Positions 18,513 through 29,239 of a stretch of DNA of 64,000 bases are shown piece after piece. The position numbers and the translations under genes were made by a program. The DNA comes from Paralithodes platypus (Eukaryota > Arthropoda > Malacostraca > Decapoda > Lithodidae). Under the pieces are notes generated by a model. It searched no databases. It worked only from the letters and a program-made list of their open reading frames with translations, and was not told where the DNA came from. The stretch covers positions 23,141,688-23,205,687 of the forward strand of contig CM064519.1 of the NCBI GenBank assembly GCA_032716605.1, in the 5' to 3' direction. How positions within the stretch are numbered: the first letter of the stretch is position 1; each line of letters begins with the position of its first letter.

Positions 18513-19018
18513 GTTCATAGAATAGTAACCAGTACGTGGGATACTATACAAAGTTTTAACCCTTACCTACCAGGTGCTAAGTGTTCCCTCCTAGTAGCCT
18601 ACCTAGTTTATTCAAAAGAAAATGGCTAGCATACAAATCGGTGCTGTCTATAGGAAAGTACTGGCAACCTTGTTCTCAAAAAGACATTGCAGATTTGCAG
18701 TAGGCTACCATATTTTTTATTTGGTTTTGTCGGGGGTTGAAACACATTTTCATATGATACCCGGTACCATATTTGTCTTCAAATAAATGAAAAACATCTG
18801 TGGTATAGCCTAGAAATAAACTTAGGCCTAAACTAAAAATAAATTGTGGTGCGACTTGTAGGCCTAGGCCTATATTGACCATCAGTCCATGATCCATATA
18901 TTTTTAGCCTACCCGATGCAAATTTCTGTCTCTATTTGTCAGACCCCTCATAATCCTCATCTAAGGCAATGGCATTATTGTCAATCCTAAACTTCCTTTT
19001 GGGTGATGTATGCTCTTT
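18513..19018. other. Unassigned AT-rich stretch
   Basis: No gene is seen. Around 18690-18790 the minus strand carries ATATGAAAATGTGTTT and a CGACAAAACC-like word, also found at 15990-16020 and 58536-58570, so it includes a fragment of that repeat. Confidence 0.5.
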
Positions 19019-20076
19019 TTAGATTATTTTTCTATGTGCAACCCTTTGTTTCTTGCTGCAAGAGCCCTCATCCTTATCTGTCATGCCCAGCTTCCTCTTT
19101 GTAGTCACAACCACCTTCTCAAAACAGTCACCACTTCCCACGTTCATGTTACTTTTATCTTTTATACATTCTTTTTCTTTCCACTTCAGTGCTATGGGCA
19201 GACTTTGAGGACCAGCCTCCTCCTCCTTAAAGTAAACAGAACAAAAGTCGTCAATCACTTCTTGTTGCCTATTTTTCATAGCCATAGACCTGCAATCTTT
19301 CTCCTCTCCAAAACCATGGCCATAGAGAGTGAAACATATTCTTTTTTCATATTTCAAAGCCGACATGCCAAGTAATGGGCAATCTAGGCCTATATCTTGA
19401 AGCACCAACATATTTACATTATAAACCGTGCCGACCCTATAGATATGTGGCAATTTGGAATACAACCATGGGAGGGTTTTAGTCCAGTTACCGTGGATAT
19501 ACCGACAGATTTCTCAAACTTCTGCATAGACCTATCAAGTTTGTGTCGTTCAGCTAAATGTTTTGGAAAAAATGAATGGCTAGCACCTGTGTCTATAATG
19601 AATGCCATACCGCGACACATACCATCAATGCTACCAAAAGCTAATGCGCAAGCCCGTGGAATCGGTGAGGCACGAGTGTACCTGACAAACAAATACGGCT
19701 TTTCTTTGTCAGTATCTATGAAACACCGATGACTGAATAATACATCAGTGCCTAGACAACCATATCCCTGATAAGGATCATCCTGATAAAGAAACACTGT
19801 CACATGTGGGCGAAAGATAAATCCACTTTTGCACTCAAGTGAGCAACGTCCTACAGTTCCTTTCAGGTTAGGAAATGTTTTAGATATTATAGGGCTAGGC
19901 CTAACTTTCTTGAATTTATCTTTAAGGTTTAATTTTTCTACAAAGTGAATGGGAATTGTTGTGAATGGAGCGCCAGAGTCAACAAGTAATGTTATTTCAG
20001 TGCCGTTCACTGTAACGTCCAAATACAAGCTATTTCCCCCCCCACCCCATCTAAGAAAAATTTTAGCCATAGCCAT
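19019..20076 (-). pseudogene. Protein with two retropepsin-like domains in one chain
   Basis: Read from MAMAKIFLRWGGGGN. The first domain has a retropepsin active-site loop LLVDSGAPFTTIP (about residues 28-40) and the matching second-half motif YGCLGTDVL (~102-110). The second domain has FIIDTGASHSFFP (~155-167), and its second-half motif CPLLGMSAL follows in another frame. The frames overlap at 19414-19465, so one indel near 19445-19480 separates an N part (20076-19414) from a C part (to 19019). The C part ends in an acidic segment and VVVTTKRKLGMTD...CSKKQRV, a likely nuclear localisation signal. Retroviral-type aspartic proteases normally act as dimers of one-motif chains; two motifs per chain would allow a single-chain enzyme. 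Two C-terminal fragments (17972-18226, 7930-8150) make it a family. No RT or gag lies beside it. Origin (domesticated or mobile) is open. Confidence 0.6.
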
Positions 20077-20170
20077 AGCCTAGTTGTTTATGAAACGGTT
20101 ACCGGAACAACTAGGCCTATGCTATATTACAACACTTGGCTAACTTAGGACCAAACTGATTAAACAAACA

Positions 20171-20341
20171 ACACGAAATAGACGCGATTATGCTATACCA
20201 AACTAGGTTGATAAGCGAGATTCCTGAAACTCCGTGCAGACAGTGCGGCTATCTCGGTTACTATGAAGCCCTTTCAATCTTTCATCAGCACGAAACGCCC
20301 TCAACGCAGTGTTGCCAAATCAGAGCGCACATTACCCATAG
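20171..20341. repeat. 171-bp segment shared with 51791-51961
   Basis: The two copies run ACACGAAATAGACGCG to CGCACATTACCCATA with only a few differences and end sharply at both sides. Here it lies just upstream of the retropepsin-like gene; the other copy lies just upstream of the DIRS fragment, in the same relative orientation. No tRNA-like boxes or inverted ends were recognised. Confidence 0.7.
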
Positions 20342-20357
20342 ATATCAATGATATTAC

Positions 20358-20401
20358 CACGGTATAGTAACATAAGGTTAATCTATGTTACTATACCGTG
20401 G
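20358..20401. repeat. Perfect 18-bp-arm hairpin
   Basis: CCACGGTATAGTAACATA (20358-20375) and its exact reverse complement (20384-20401) enclose an 8-bp loop. It directly follows the 171-bp shared segment, and is absent after the other copy of that segment. Confidence 0.85.
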
Positions 20402-20539
20402 ATATTACCACCATACAGTAATCTGATTACCACTATTTGTTTTTTAAAGTCACTAGAAGGCTGCTAGATAGTAATTAAATTCTGAAATTATCTAAAATTC
20501 GTGTTGTTAAATACAATTATTTGTCGCTAGATCAGATCA

Positions 20540-21390
20540 GATGTGGTTCGGGAAGTAATGCCTTAACAACGGCACTTCCCTGAGAGGTTCTTGTAATTTT
20601 CCTTTTGTGACGTGCTCAGTTATACTGTATATATTGTATTTCTTTCTTTTTTTTCTATATGTTGCATTATAATCTATTTCTTCTTATTCCAGCTCCTTCA
20701 TTTTCTTGGTTCTTGCTCTCCACAACCCATATCAGATTGATCAGTTCAGTTGCTGGTCGGGAAGCTATGCCTTTGCAAATGCGCCTTGCTTTTGTCATGT
20801 TTTCAGTTTTCTAATTTAACAGTAAAGTTTATTATGTGCTATTTCTTCTTTCTTCTTGCTTGTTTTCCTTTCTTCTTGGTTGTTGATCTTGGTTCTTGTT
20901 TCTTCTTACATCTTTATATTTTGTTTGCGTTTTTTTCATGTATTGTTTCTTTGTTTTTCTCTTAAAAATATATATTGCCTTTTTTACCCTACCTATGCTT
21001 TGACTACTGAACATTAAACCTAGTATATGGGATTCATCTTCTATAAATGGTTGTTGGAATAGAGGTTCCCGTCTTCTTTCCTCTGTATGCAGGGCACCAC
21101 ATAATGAAATGCTTTATGGTCCAAGTCCTCTATTCCATCCCCACACATATCACATCCTGTGTTTCCTCCTGTAAATCTATTTCTATCATTTAATTGTAGG
21201 TTATTTGTTCTTGCTTTGTATAGGATAACAGACGCTGGTCTATTATCATATATTAGTTCTACTCCCCTTCTTTCTTTCTTATACTTTCTATAAATATCTA
21301 AACTAGTTTTCTTGTTCAGTTGTTCCCTCCACATTTTAGAACCCCATTCTTTTAATTTACCCTTCAACTGGACTTTCCCTATATCTTACA
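20540..21390 (-). pseudogene. LINE C-terminal fragment with zinc knuckle and 3' region
   Basis: The frame at 21041-21367 reads YDNRPASVILYKARTNNLQL, then FTGGNTGCDMCGDGIEDLDH and FHYVVPCIQRKED, the Cys/His-rich C-terminal region found in several non-LTR retrotransposon ORF2 proteins (CxxC...H...C pattern). The remaining part towards 20540 is T-rich and noncoding, with a direct repeat of about 50 bp (TGGTTCGGGAAGTAATGCC at 20543 and a variant at 20752). It is cut at about 21390 by the next LINE fragment. Confidence 0.5.
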
Positions 21391-21394
21391 TTTG

Positions 21395-22310
21395 TTTACA
21401 GTAGATCCTCTGGAAAAAGGCAAACTAGGCCTGTGTATCCAGCTCAGTGCCAGTACATGCACTGCTGCGGTCGTTCATGGTGTTGGCGGCGGCGGTAGCA
21501 GACTCAAAATTTGTACTATTCTGTATTTTTGCTTTGTAATCAAACTTCAAATCTTGTCTTCCCCATGCTTTATCAAGATTACTTTCAAACTTGCTTACTG
21601 ATTCGGAATCGACTACATATTGGGGCAGTGCGTTCCACTCATTTACCACTCTATCACAAAATTAGTTCTTTGCCTTTTCAAGCCTATTTCTTTCTTTATA
21701 AATTTTCTTAGAGTGTCCTCTCGTTCTTGTTCCCTTCCGCATCAAGAAGATACCTTCACACATCCTCATCATACTTTCCTGACACTATCTTAAAAGTCTC
21801 TATCAGATCCCCTCTCTTTCTTCTATATGCCAGTGTAGGAAGTCCCAGTGTCCTCAACCTCTGCTCATAGTCCGCGTTCTTCAACGTTGGTACCAGCTTG
21901 CTAGCTCTCCTCTGCACTTTCTCCACTGCTTCTATATCCTTTACCATATATGGAGCCCACACCTGGTTCGCGTATTCCAGGTGCGGCCTAACCAGCACTG
22001 TATAGATTCCTGAAGATTTCTTCATCCATTGACACGAATGTCCTCCTTATCAGCCCTACAATTCTATTGGCTTTATTTATCTTTTCCGCTAAATGTTCTG
22101 AGAAATTTAACTTATTGTCTATCACTACTCCTATATCCTTTACTGCATTCACTTCCTCCGTCGCTTCATACATACTGTATCTCACCTTGTCTGTTTTGCT
22201 TGTCCCAATCCGCATGTACTTGCATTTTTTTGGATGAAAAGGCGCCATTAACCAATGTTCAGACCATCCCTTCATGCCCTCCACATCTCCTTGAAGCAAA
22301 TTAGACCAAC
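21395..22310 (-). pseudogene. 5'-truncated copy of the CR1-like LINE of 46.6-50.8 kb
   Basis: The minus strand encodes LLQGDVEGMKGWSEHWLM, GVVIDNKLNFSEHLAEKINK, YANQVWAPYMVKDIEAVEKV and LRTLGLPTLAYRRKRGD, all matching the end of the plus-strand LINE at 49870-50741. Its 3' end (CAGAGGATCTACTGTAAA on the minus strand) is the same as at 50751-50769. In-frame stops and small indels break it (for example near 22005 and 21770). Only the thumb and C-terminal part remain. Confidence 0.85.
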
Positions 22311-23335
22311 ATCTCTTCGCAAATGCCTCAGTCACCCCTCACCATCAAATTAACCAAGTTACTCCTTCCTCATCCGTTCTCCAAAGTCAAAGTGATACCG
22401 CAGTACCCCATCCAAATTTGCCCTCGCCCCAACCACCCCTATCATCAACAGGACAAGACCAACTCTCTCTGCTGCAATCCTGGCTCAACAAGAAGAAACC
22501 TAAGTGGATTCCCAGAGATGTTTTCTACAATCTTCAGCGTTTCGGCGACCAACTATACACCGAGTCTGGTCACATTGCAGTAGACCCACAAACAGCCCAA
22601 GACATCTTGCTGATAATTCACGAAGGAAATGGTAGGCCTATACATCTAGGCCAAGCCAAGATGTTAAAAATCTTTCAACAGATCTACTGGACCACTGACC
22701 CCACAGCCTTAACGAAGAAAGTTACAGAAGCTTATAAACCCTGCGGGCTAGGCAAGGATAGAACAAGAACCCCGGGCCTGCAGGCAAACTTGCAGCTGCT
22801 AAGCCATGGCAAACTTTATCCCTCGATGTGATGGGACCATTCCCTGTGAAAAACGGAAAGAGATTCGTCGTCACCTTCGTCGATGTATATACTCTATATA
22901 GGTTCTTCCCTGTCAAAGATCACAGCGCCCTCTCAGTTGCGTAAGTCCTAGCCACCGAAGTATTAGCCATTTTCGGTCTACCAGAGGTAATTCTATCCAA
23001 CAAAGCCCCGGAATTCTCAAGTAAGGTGTGGGAAAAAATTTTCACAATTATGTGGCATCAAGGTGTCACATTCGTCCCCCTACTGGCCCCAAGGTAATTC
23101 CATTTGCGAGAGAAGTCACAAAACTATAAATAACCAACTAAGAACAAGACTCTTTGCCCTCCAATCCCAAGACTAGCCCGCCCAGGTGAAGATATGATTC
23201 AGTGGGGGATGAACTCCTGCCCTCGAGAGGATGGCATCACGCCCCACGAAAGGGTATATGGTGTTGCTCCTTTACTCCTGCCCTTCAGAGAGTTAGCTAA
23301 GCCATCTACACCTGTAAAGTCAGTGAAAATAGGTT
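22311..23335 (+). pseudogene. Gypsy pol fragment: RNase H end and integrase
   Basis: Related to the pol at 42488-44845 but a different family. Readable pieces are WIPRDVFYNLQRFGDQLY, HEGNGRPIHLGQAKMLKIFQ (zinc-binding His region), KPCGLGKDRTRTPG, LSLDVMGPFP (first catalytic Asp), SNKAPEFSS (second Asp changed to Asn-Lys context) and MNSCPREDGITPHERVYGV. Several stops and frameshifts are present (about 22829, 22942, 23094). No LTR could be assigned to it. Confidence 0.75.
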
Positions 23336-23394
23336 AGCCTAAACAGACCGGATGCGGAAATAACTTGAGCCGACCTTGCCAAGTGAGAAATCTT

Positions 23395-23470
23395 TTTTGG
23401 TGACACTGGCAGAGTGTTCGCCTCATAGCCCAAGGGTCCCAAGTTCAATCCCAGGCCCTGGCATATTTTC
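23395..23470 (+). other. Possible tRNA-like SINE head
   Basis: GTGACACTGGCAGAGTGTTC resembles an A box and AAGTTCAATCCC a B box, spaced about 45 bp apart. No body shared with another repeat of the window was found. Confidence 0.3.
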
Positions 23471-24001
23471 GTGAGGCTATTCCCGCATCTAACGAAGTTT
23501 AGGTGTGTCGGTAAAATTGTTCAGATGGTTGATAGTATAGGCTCTGGGGGGGTGTTCGTGTAGCCTACATGTCTCTTTTACAGCCAAACCTTGCATTTTC
23601 TTGCTCCATATGATGAGAGCCTTCAAAAAAGTTTGGGTAACACTTCCACACCAGGTACGTTTTTTTGGTACAGCACAATATGTGATAATAGTTTGGTGCC
23701 ATTTGGCCAAAATGGCAAAAATTAGGTTTTATGGTTAACTCCACAAATAATTGAGATAGGAAGTTGATTTTGGTGTCCTTATATAGGTTTTTGATACCGA
23801 GGAATTCATTGGCACCATTTTTGGCCGCATTGGAGTTGTCTTAAGTTCCATAATTTCAAAATGGCCACCAAACAGTTCCAGCAGCGTCATTGGATATTTT
23901 TTGGAGGATCTCATTATATGGAATAAGAAAATGCCAGGCTCGGTGTAAAAGAGATATATACATGAACACTCCCCCTCAGAGCCAGAACTATTAGTGCATA
24001 T
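23471..24001. other. Unassigned stretch
   Basis: No coding motif or repeat match was found. It may include decayed upstream sequence of the PIN-like gene. Confidence 0.4.
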
Positions 24002-24009
24002 CTTATATG

Positions 24010-25216
24010 CAGAGGTGGGCGCGCTCCGGTGGGACCGGTAATGCGGCAGCGCTCCGCGCTCATCAGACGTAAGGTAATGCGGCAGCGCTCACGCGCTCCT
24101 TTTGTCAGCAGACCCGATGCGCTTCCCGCTCCGCGCTCCCAAAAATAGGTATATAAAAAACAAAACAAACAAAACAGCTTCTAGAAGTTATTTAATTATT
24201 TACCTTTGTCCTTCACTTTGTCCTTTGTCTTTCACTTCACTAAATTCCAAGAATTCAAAACATTAAAAAAAACTCAAGTCATGGTGTCTTTAACTGTTTA
24301 ACTGTTTAAGTTTTTAATTACTAAGGAACTCTTTACCCAAGGCCTTAACCTTGGGATCTGTTTAAGTTTCTCACTTTCTCAGTTTCTGTTATTCTTTATG
24401 TCATATCAATGAATCAAATGTCAATGATATGATATGATTGATATCATTGCAAATGTCAATGATATGATATGATTGATATCATTGTGAGTTTGTGACATTG
24501 TGACTGTCCATTGATATCTATGATATGACATAAAGAATTACAGAAACTGTCCAAACTGAGAAACTTAAACAGTTAAACTTATCAAGCTAACATTCTAACA
24601 AGCCTAACAATACAATAACAACAATACAACATGATTACATTGATTAGTATTTACTATTTAGTTGATTACATGATTAAATGAATAATAATTTAATATCATA
24701 TATTAATATCATTAATCATTTAATATGATATGATTAATTGATTATATTATGATTATTGGACCCGTCCAAGCTGTCCACAGACACTCAGACAGTCAGACAG
24801 GCTCGGGCTATACCACTGCCAGACTTACCCTTAGGCCCCTTCGTAAGCTGTAACTTGCCCGTAAGGTTTACTTTGCGTTAGCAAAAGCCAAAAAACAAAA
24901 AATAACAAGTTAACAACTGTAACACTGTCAGCCTGTCACTATCATAGTATCACTGTATCACAGTTCACTAACACCGTGGGTAACACCGTACGAACGGTAC
25001 GATGACTGTACACGATAATGACGTTCTTGTACCTGTTGTTGACAGGAAAAATCGCCTCCGGAGCGCCAGAAAGGAGCGCGAATTTCTAGCTGCGCTCCCC
25101 GCCTGCACTCCGATTTCAGAATTTTGCCACTCCTCGCTCCGCGCTCCTCTATATTGGTAATGCGCACCGGATCGCAGAGCGCAGAGCGCCAAATGGCGCG
25201 CACCAGCCCACCTCTG
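24010..25216. mobile_element. hAT-type MITE, 1207 bp
   Basis: Flanked by the 8-bp duplication CTTATATG (24002-24009, 25217-25224). Both ends start CAGAGGTGGGC read inward, a classic hAT terminus. Subterminal regions on both sides are full of GCGCTCC/GGAGCGC words, probable transposase sites. The AT-rich middle has a 40-bp direct repeat (TGATATGATATGATTGATAT...) at 24425-24483. No transposase is encoded. It lies immediately upstream of, or inside, the N-terminal part of the gene at 25225. Confidence 0.85.
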
Positions 25217-25224
25217 CTTATATG

Positions 25225-25633
25225 CTTATATATATTATGTTTATATGCTGTTGTCCATGACCTTTGGAGAGCTGATCGTGAGGGGATTTGGGAACTTCAC
25301 CTGGATGCTGTTCAACGTGCTTTATACTTGTTTGCGGCATTTGATTCCTACAACTACATGCGGTGGTGTACAATCTACCTAGAAGACATGAGACGCCTGC
25401 CTGAGACAGCACCATCAGTCTATGAGAACTTTGCTAATAAGAACAGTTTTTTAATCAAAGACAAACCCGGCTGATTCACTGCTGTTGGAGGAGACCAGAA
25501 ATTAGAGCAAAGCATTAACCTTTCATCCAAGTGCAGCGATGGAGTCATTGGGCATGCAATGCAAAAGCAATATGTTGCTCAGTGGGACTTGATCTACCAC
25601 GAGATGATGGCAGTAAAGAACCTGCATCGCCAA
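25225..25633 (+). pseudogene. Uncharacterised PIN-like family protein, segment A
   Basis: First readable piece of a gene split by LTR elements. It encodes LHLDAVQRALYLFAAFDSYN, MRWCTIYLEDMRRLPET and, after a TGA at 25471-25473, GVIGHAMQKQYVAQWDLIYH and AVKNLHRQ. I recognise this layout from large multi-copy metazoan proteins of unknown function (helical domain followed by a DTD-containing nuclease-like domain); the name is descriptive. The reading frame continues exactly at 29245 after removal of the solo LTR and one copy of the GCCAA duplication. The true N terminus is missing. Confidence 0.6.
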
Positions 25634-28600
25634 TAAAATACCACCAAAAGGAATGTCCCCCACCAACCTCCCGACCCACAACCCAGTAACAATTCCGCAA
25701 GAACCAGAACGGAAGCCGGCAGGGACGAAAGGACCCAACAGCCGGAAAGAAAAATATGCACCCACAGGATCAAAGGAAGCCGACACGGCCGGAAAACAAG
25801 AGATCACAAAGACACTTCGACCAAAGGTGTTATACTCACAACCTTTCGAATATGTTAGGTTCAAACGACGGGACCAAAGGATCGACCCCAACACGGCCGG
25901 AAAACAAAAGGTCCAAAGGCACGTCAACCACAAGTAGTAGGTTCCCACATCCAAGACACCCACACAACACACCAACTTCGTATATTCCTTTCACATAACC
26001 ACATATGTATACGTCTCCTCAATCACAGCCTGCTAATATACAAACCACATTACTTTAACAATGAACATTCTTGATGTACCGACTAAGTATGTATTTAATG
26101 AAGGTACCAACCATGCATGCAGACTATATATGTTACTTTCATTGTGTAGGTACGACGGTGATCAAAAGACAACTTGTCTCCATTCAAACCAATCAGATCA
26201 TGATTAGGTCAGTCAGGTATTTAATTATGTAGCAACCCTGCCCCCTAATTTTAGAAGACGTAAACTATAATACCCGCGTCGTGTGTGTCCACGGTGACTG
26301 TGTTGAACTCGGTACCACCACCTCAACAATTGTTACCCCATGAAAACCCGTTTTTCTATGTATGCCACCGATCCACAGAAAACTAACTTAACCCTGTGCT
26401 TGTACTAATCCATATCTGTTGATTTATATAATTACTAATATCCAATTTGCATACGATCATCTCCAGAGAAGTGCAGGAAAACTACCTAGTCTCTCTCTCC
26501 ATTATGAGATAGATCGATGTCACTCATGCATGTACCCATTCCTAAGAGTAAGAAAAAGTTTTATCCACAATACTCTGCTTAGTGACCGCGTGCCCAGTGG
26601 TAAACTTTTGAGCCACCCTGTCCTTTTGTCCTCTCTCCGTAGGCCTACCAACCCAACTTCACAAACCTTCCCCTCGCATGACGCCCATCAGGATGTTTTT
26701 ATATTCCGTGCCGAGTCAGTTCCGACTCGAACCCCAGTATACCGAGAGTGCAAACCTATTCTAGTATCTCTTTCACGATCCTCTAACCTAAGTAAACCAC
26801 ACTCCCCACCTGAACCGTAGGGGTAGAACGCGCGAGGCTATGCCCCCCTCCCACCCCCTTGAAAGAGAGCATAGGCCATAAAAATGTCACATCCACCGAC
26901 CCCAAGCTCAGCTCTTTCGTTTTAGTGCCTAGGATATTATATGAACCAGAAATTGCCCGATCGATATGATCTGACACAGAGGCACTGCCCATGTCGAATC
27001 GTATTCCGTGCATTTCAACCAGGGTTCATTCGCTTTATATTAACGACTAATACCGTAATTTTATACCCGCATTTCGTTTTCGTAAGTTAAGTATTTCTTT
27101 TCCTTCGTCCTTGTGTTCCTCCTTTTCCGTCTCTTTCCACACCTATTATACATCTAGTCAGTCATCCCTTCTAGTCCACAGTCCACACTACTCTGTTTTT
27201 CGTATCTCTGTTGTTTTATATAAGATTAATTAACAAATCTAAATACAATCCTCTCAGAGAGCTCTAGGGAAGCCACCTAGTTTTTCTCTCCATTTAAAAG
27301 ATAAACGTATATTACCCCATGCTCCGGGATTCGTTCTAGCACCTAAGTAGTTATACAATTGAACTTGAGTTATTCAACCAGGTCCTATACTTTTATATTA
27401 ACGACGGCAACAATACCGTCCAATTCATGCATGTCACTTTTCCTAAGTTAACTCTCATTAATCCACCAATACTTTGCGTAGTAACAAGCATGCTTAGGTA
27501 ACCTTTTATCCACCCTGTCGTTTTTCCATACCAACCGAGCTTAATAACTCCCTCTAAAAAGGATGCCATGAGGATGTTAAATTGTGCCGAGCAAGTCATT
27601 TTCTAAAGCTTCCGTAAGCAGAGAGTACAAACCTATTTGGTACCTCCTTTAACTATCCCCTAATATAACTAACCACCCCTACAACCTGGGGCAGTGAATT
27701 AATGCATGCGAGGCTAACCCCCCCTTTCCTCCCCTCAAAGAGGCCCAGCATCTCCCCCTCGCGTAGGACTACAGACATCCATATGCCGCCAAAATTCTTG
27801 CTAGAAACTCCGGGTAATTACAACCCATACCAACCTCCAAGTTTTCGATTCCAGCCTAAATCCTATTCCTATCCTGTTCCTATCTAACCCCCAAGTCCCC
27901 CTTAAACCATCTTAGACTCCTAATAGCATTTCAGCTAACTCAGAGGAGGATCCCAGAGATAATATTAACGTAGGCTGCCTTACCGCTTGAGTCCAAAGTT
28001 TTTTGTTTCCCCAACATCCTCCCTCAACTCCTATTAATAATTTGTCTTAGAGTAAATGTCAGAAAAAGGTCATTCCTATTGCGGCCTACATGCTAACTTT
28101 ATAATAGACCTTTAATGCTACCCTCTTCAACCAAGGGATTAAATTAACTTGTATTCACCTCCGACATCCAAAAGTTAGACAAAGGAACCCCTTCTCCATA
28201 TATATAGTTCCGCGCCAAAAACAAGTCAGTTCGAGAGGATATAAGCCATGTAACGGAAGCGCCGCGCTCGTGGATATATTACCCAGCTCCACCCTCAGGA
28301 TATACAGTGATTTGCGGTGTTCGCGATCTAAGTGCCTCTGTGAGGGAATGAATCAATCCTTGACAAATATATTGTTGCAACTGAGAAACCAGGGCAAGAT
28401 TATATCTTTCAACAACCGATTCATAAATTCTTTTTGATTGTCTCATAAGCGTATTGTCAGCCGGCTCGCCACTACTTTGGGCTTAAGAGCAATCATAACT
28501 CATAACCGGTCCCAGGTAGAAATATCTGGTTATGTTAGAAGGGATTACGCGAGTTTAGGAGAAAACTCAACGAGAAGATTCCTGGGCAAACAATTGTCTG

Positions 28601-29239
28601 TTTGACCGAAAGGCGAAAAGCCGTTTGCACGTCTGAACCTCCTCATAAGGCCAGAATTAGTAAGAAAAGTCGTTCTCCCGATTGTCTTACGTTATTTCGA
28701 TCCACTGTTTCCTCTGGCTACGCCGATGATAGAGGCATTTAAGGCTTTCAGTAGGAGTCCCATAACGACGTGTCATCAACGGCTAGACAAATTAGCCCAA
28801 CTGTAAACCTTCTCTACACTACCGGACAACTTGGACGGCCACGGAGTCGCTGTTAACCCCCGACACACCAGCTCAAGATAACTAAGGATTTCCATAGCCT
28901 ACGTATCATTGAGGACTGGTGATCAGAAGAATTATTCCTGAACGTTGGAAGTGGGAGGCGAACGAACTCTATCCAAATCCGCGAACAGTGCTAAGAGATT
29001 ATAAAAGTCCAGAATTAGTACACACGGACTTATCCAATTTGCCATTGTTTCGAATTCACATATAACCAATATTCTACCAGTGATTTTTCGGAGAATAAAG
29101 CTGCATTATAAACCATTTACTCAGCTATTATTTATGCCCTCTATTGCTTTCATTTGTGTCTTGTGCATGAAGCCCCATAGCCCAGTCCTGCCGAACCTAC
29201 CTACACTCAGTTAAACCTGTAGAAAATCAGGGCATAACA
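25634..29239 (+). mobile_element. Solo LTR 1 of the long-LTR Gypsy family
   Basis: 3606 bp flanked by GCCAA at 25629-25633 and 29240-29244. It begins TAAAATACCACC and ends CAGGGCATAACA. The same termini bound the LTRs at 30636-33834 and 34016-40407. A polyadenylation signal AATAAA lies at 29094-29099 in the 3' part. A 94-residue Lys/Pro-rich frame at 25653-25937 corresponds to the end of the polyprotein frame that runs into the LTR in the fuller copy. The rest is noncoding. Confidence 0.8.

Noticed and set aside
20750..20965. Hydrophobic small membrane protein
   Set aside because: The frame is T-rich low-complexity sequence in a LINE 3' region.
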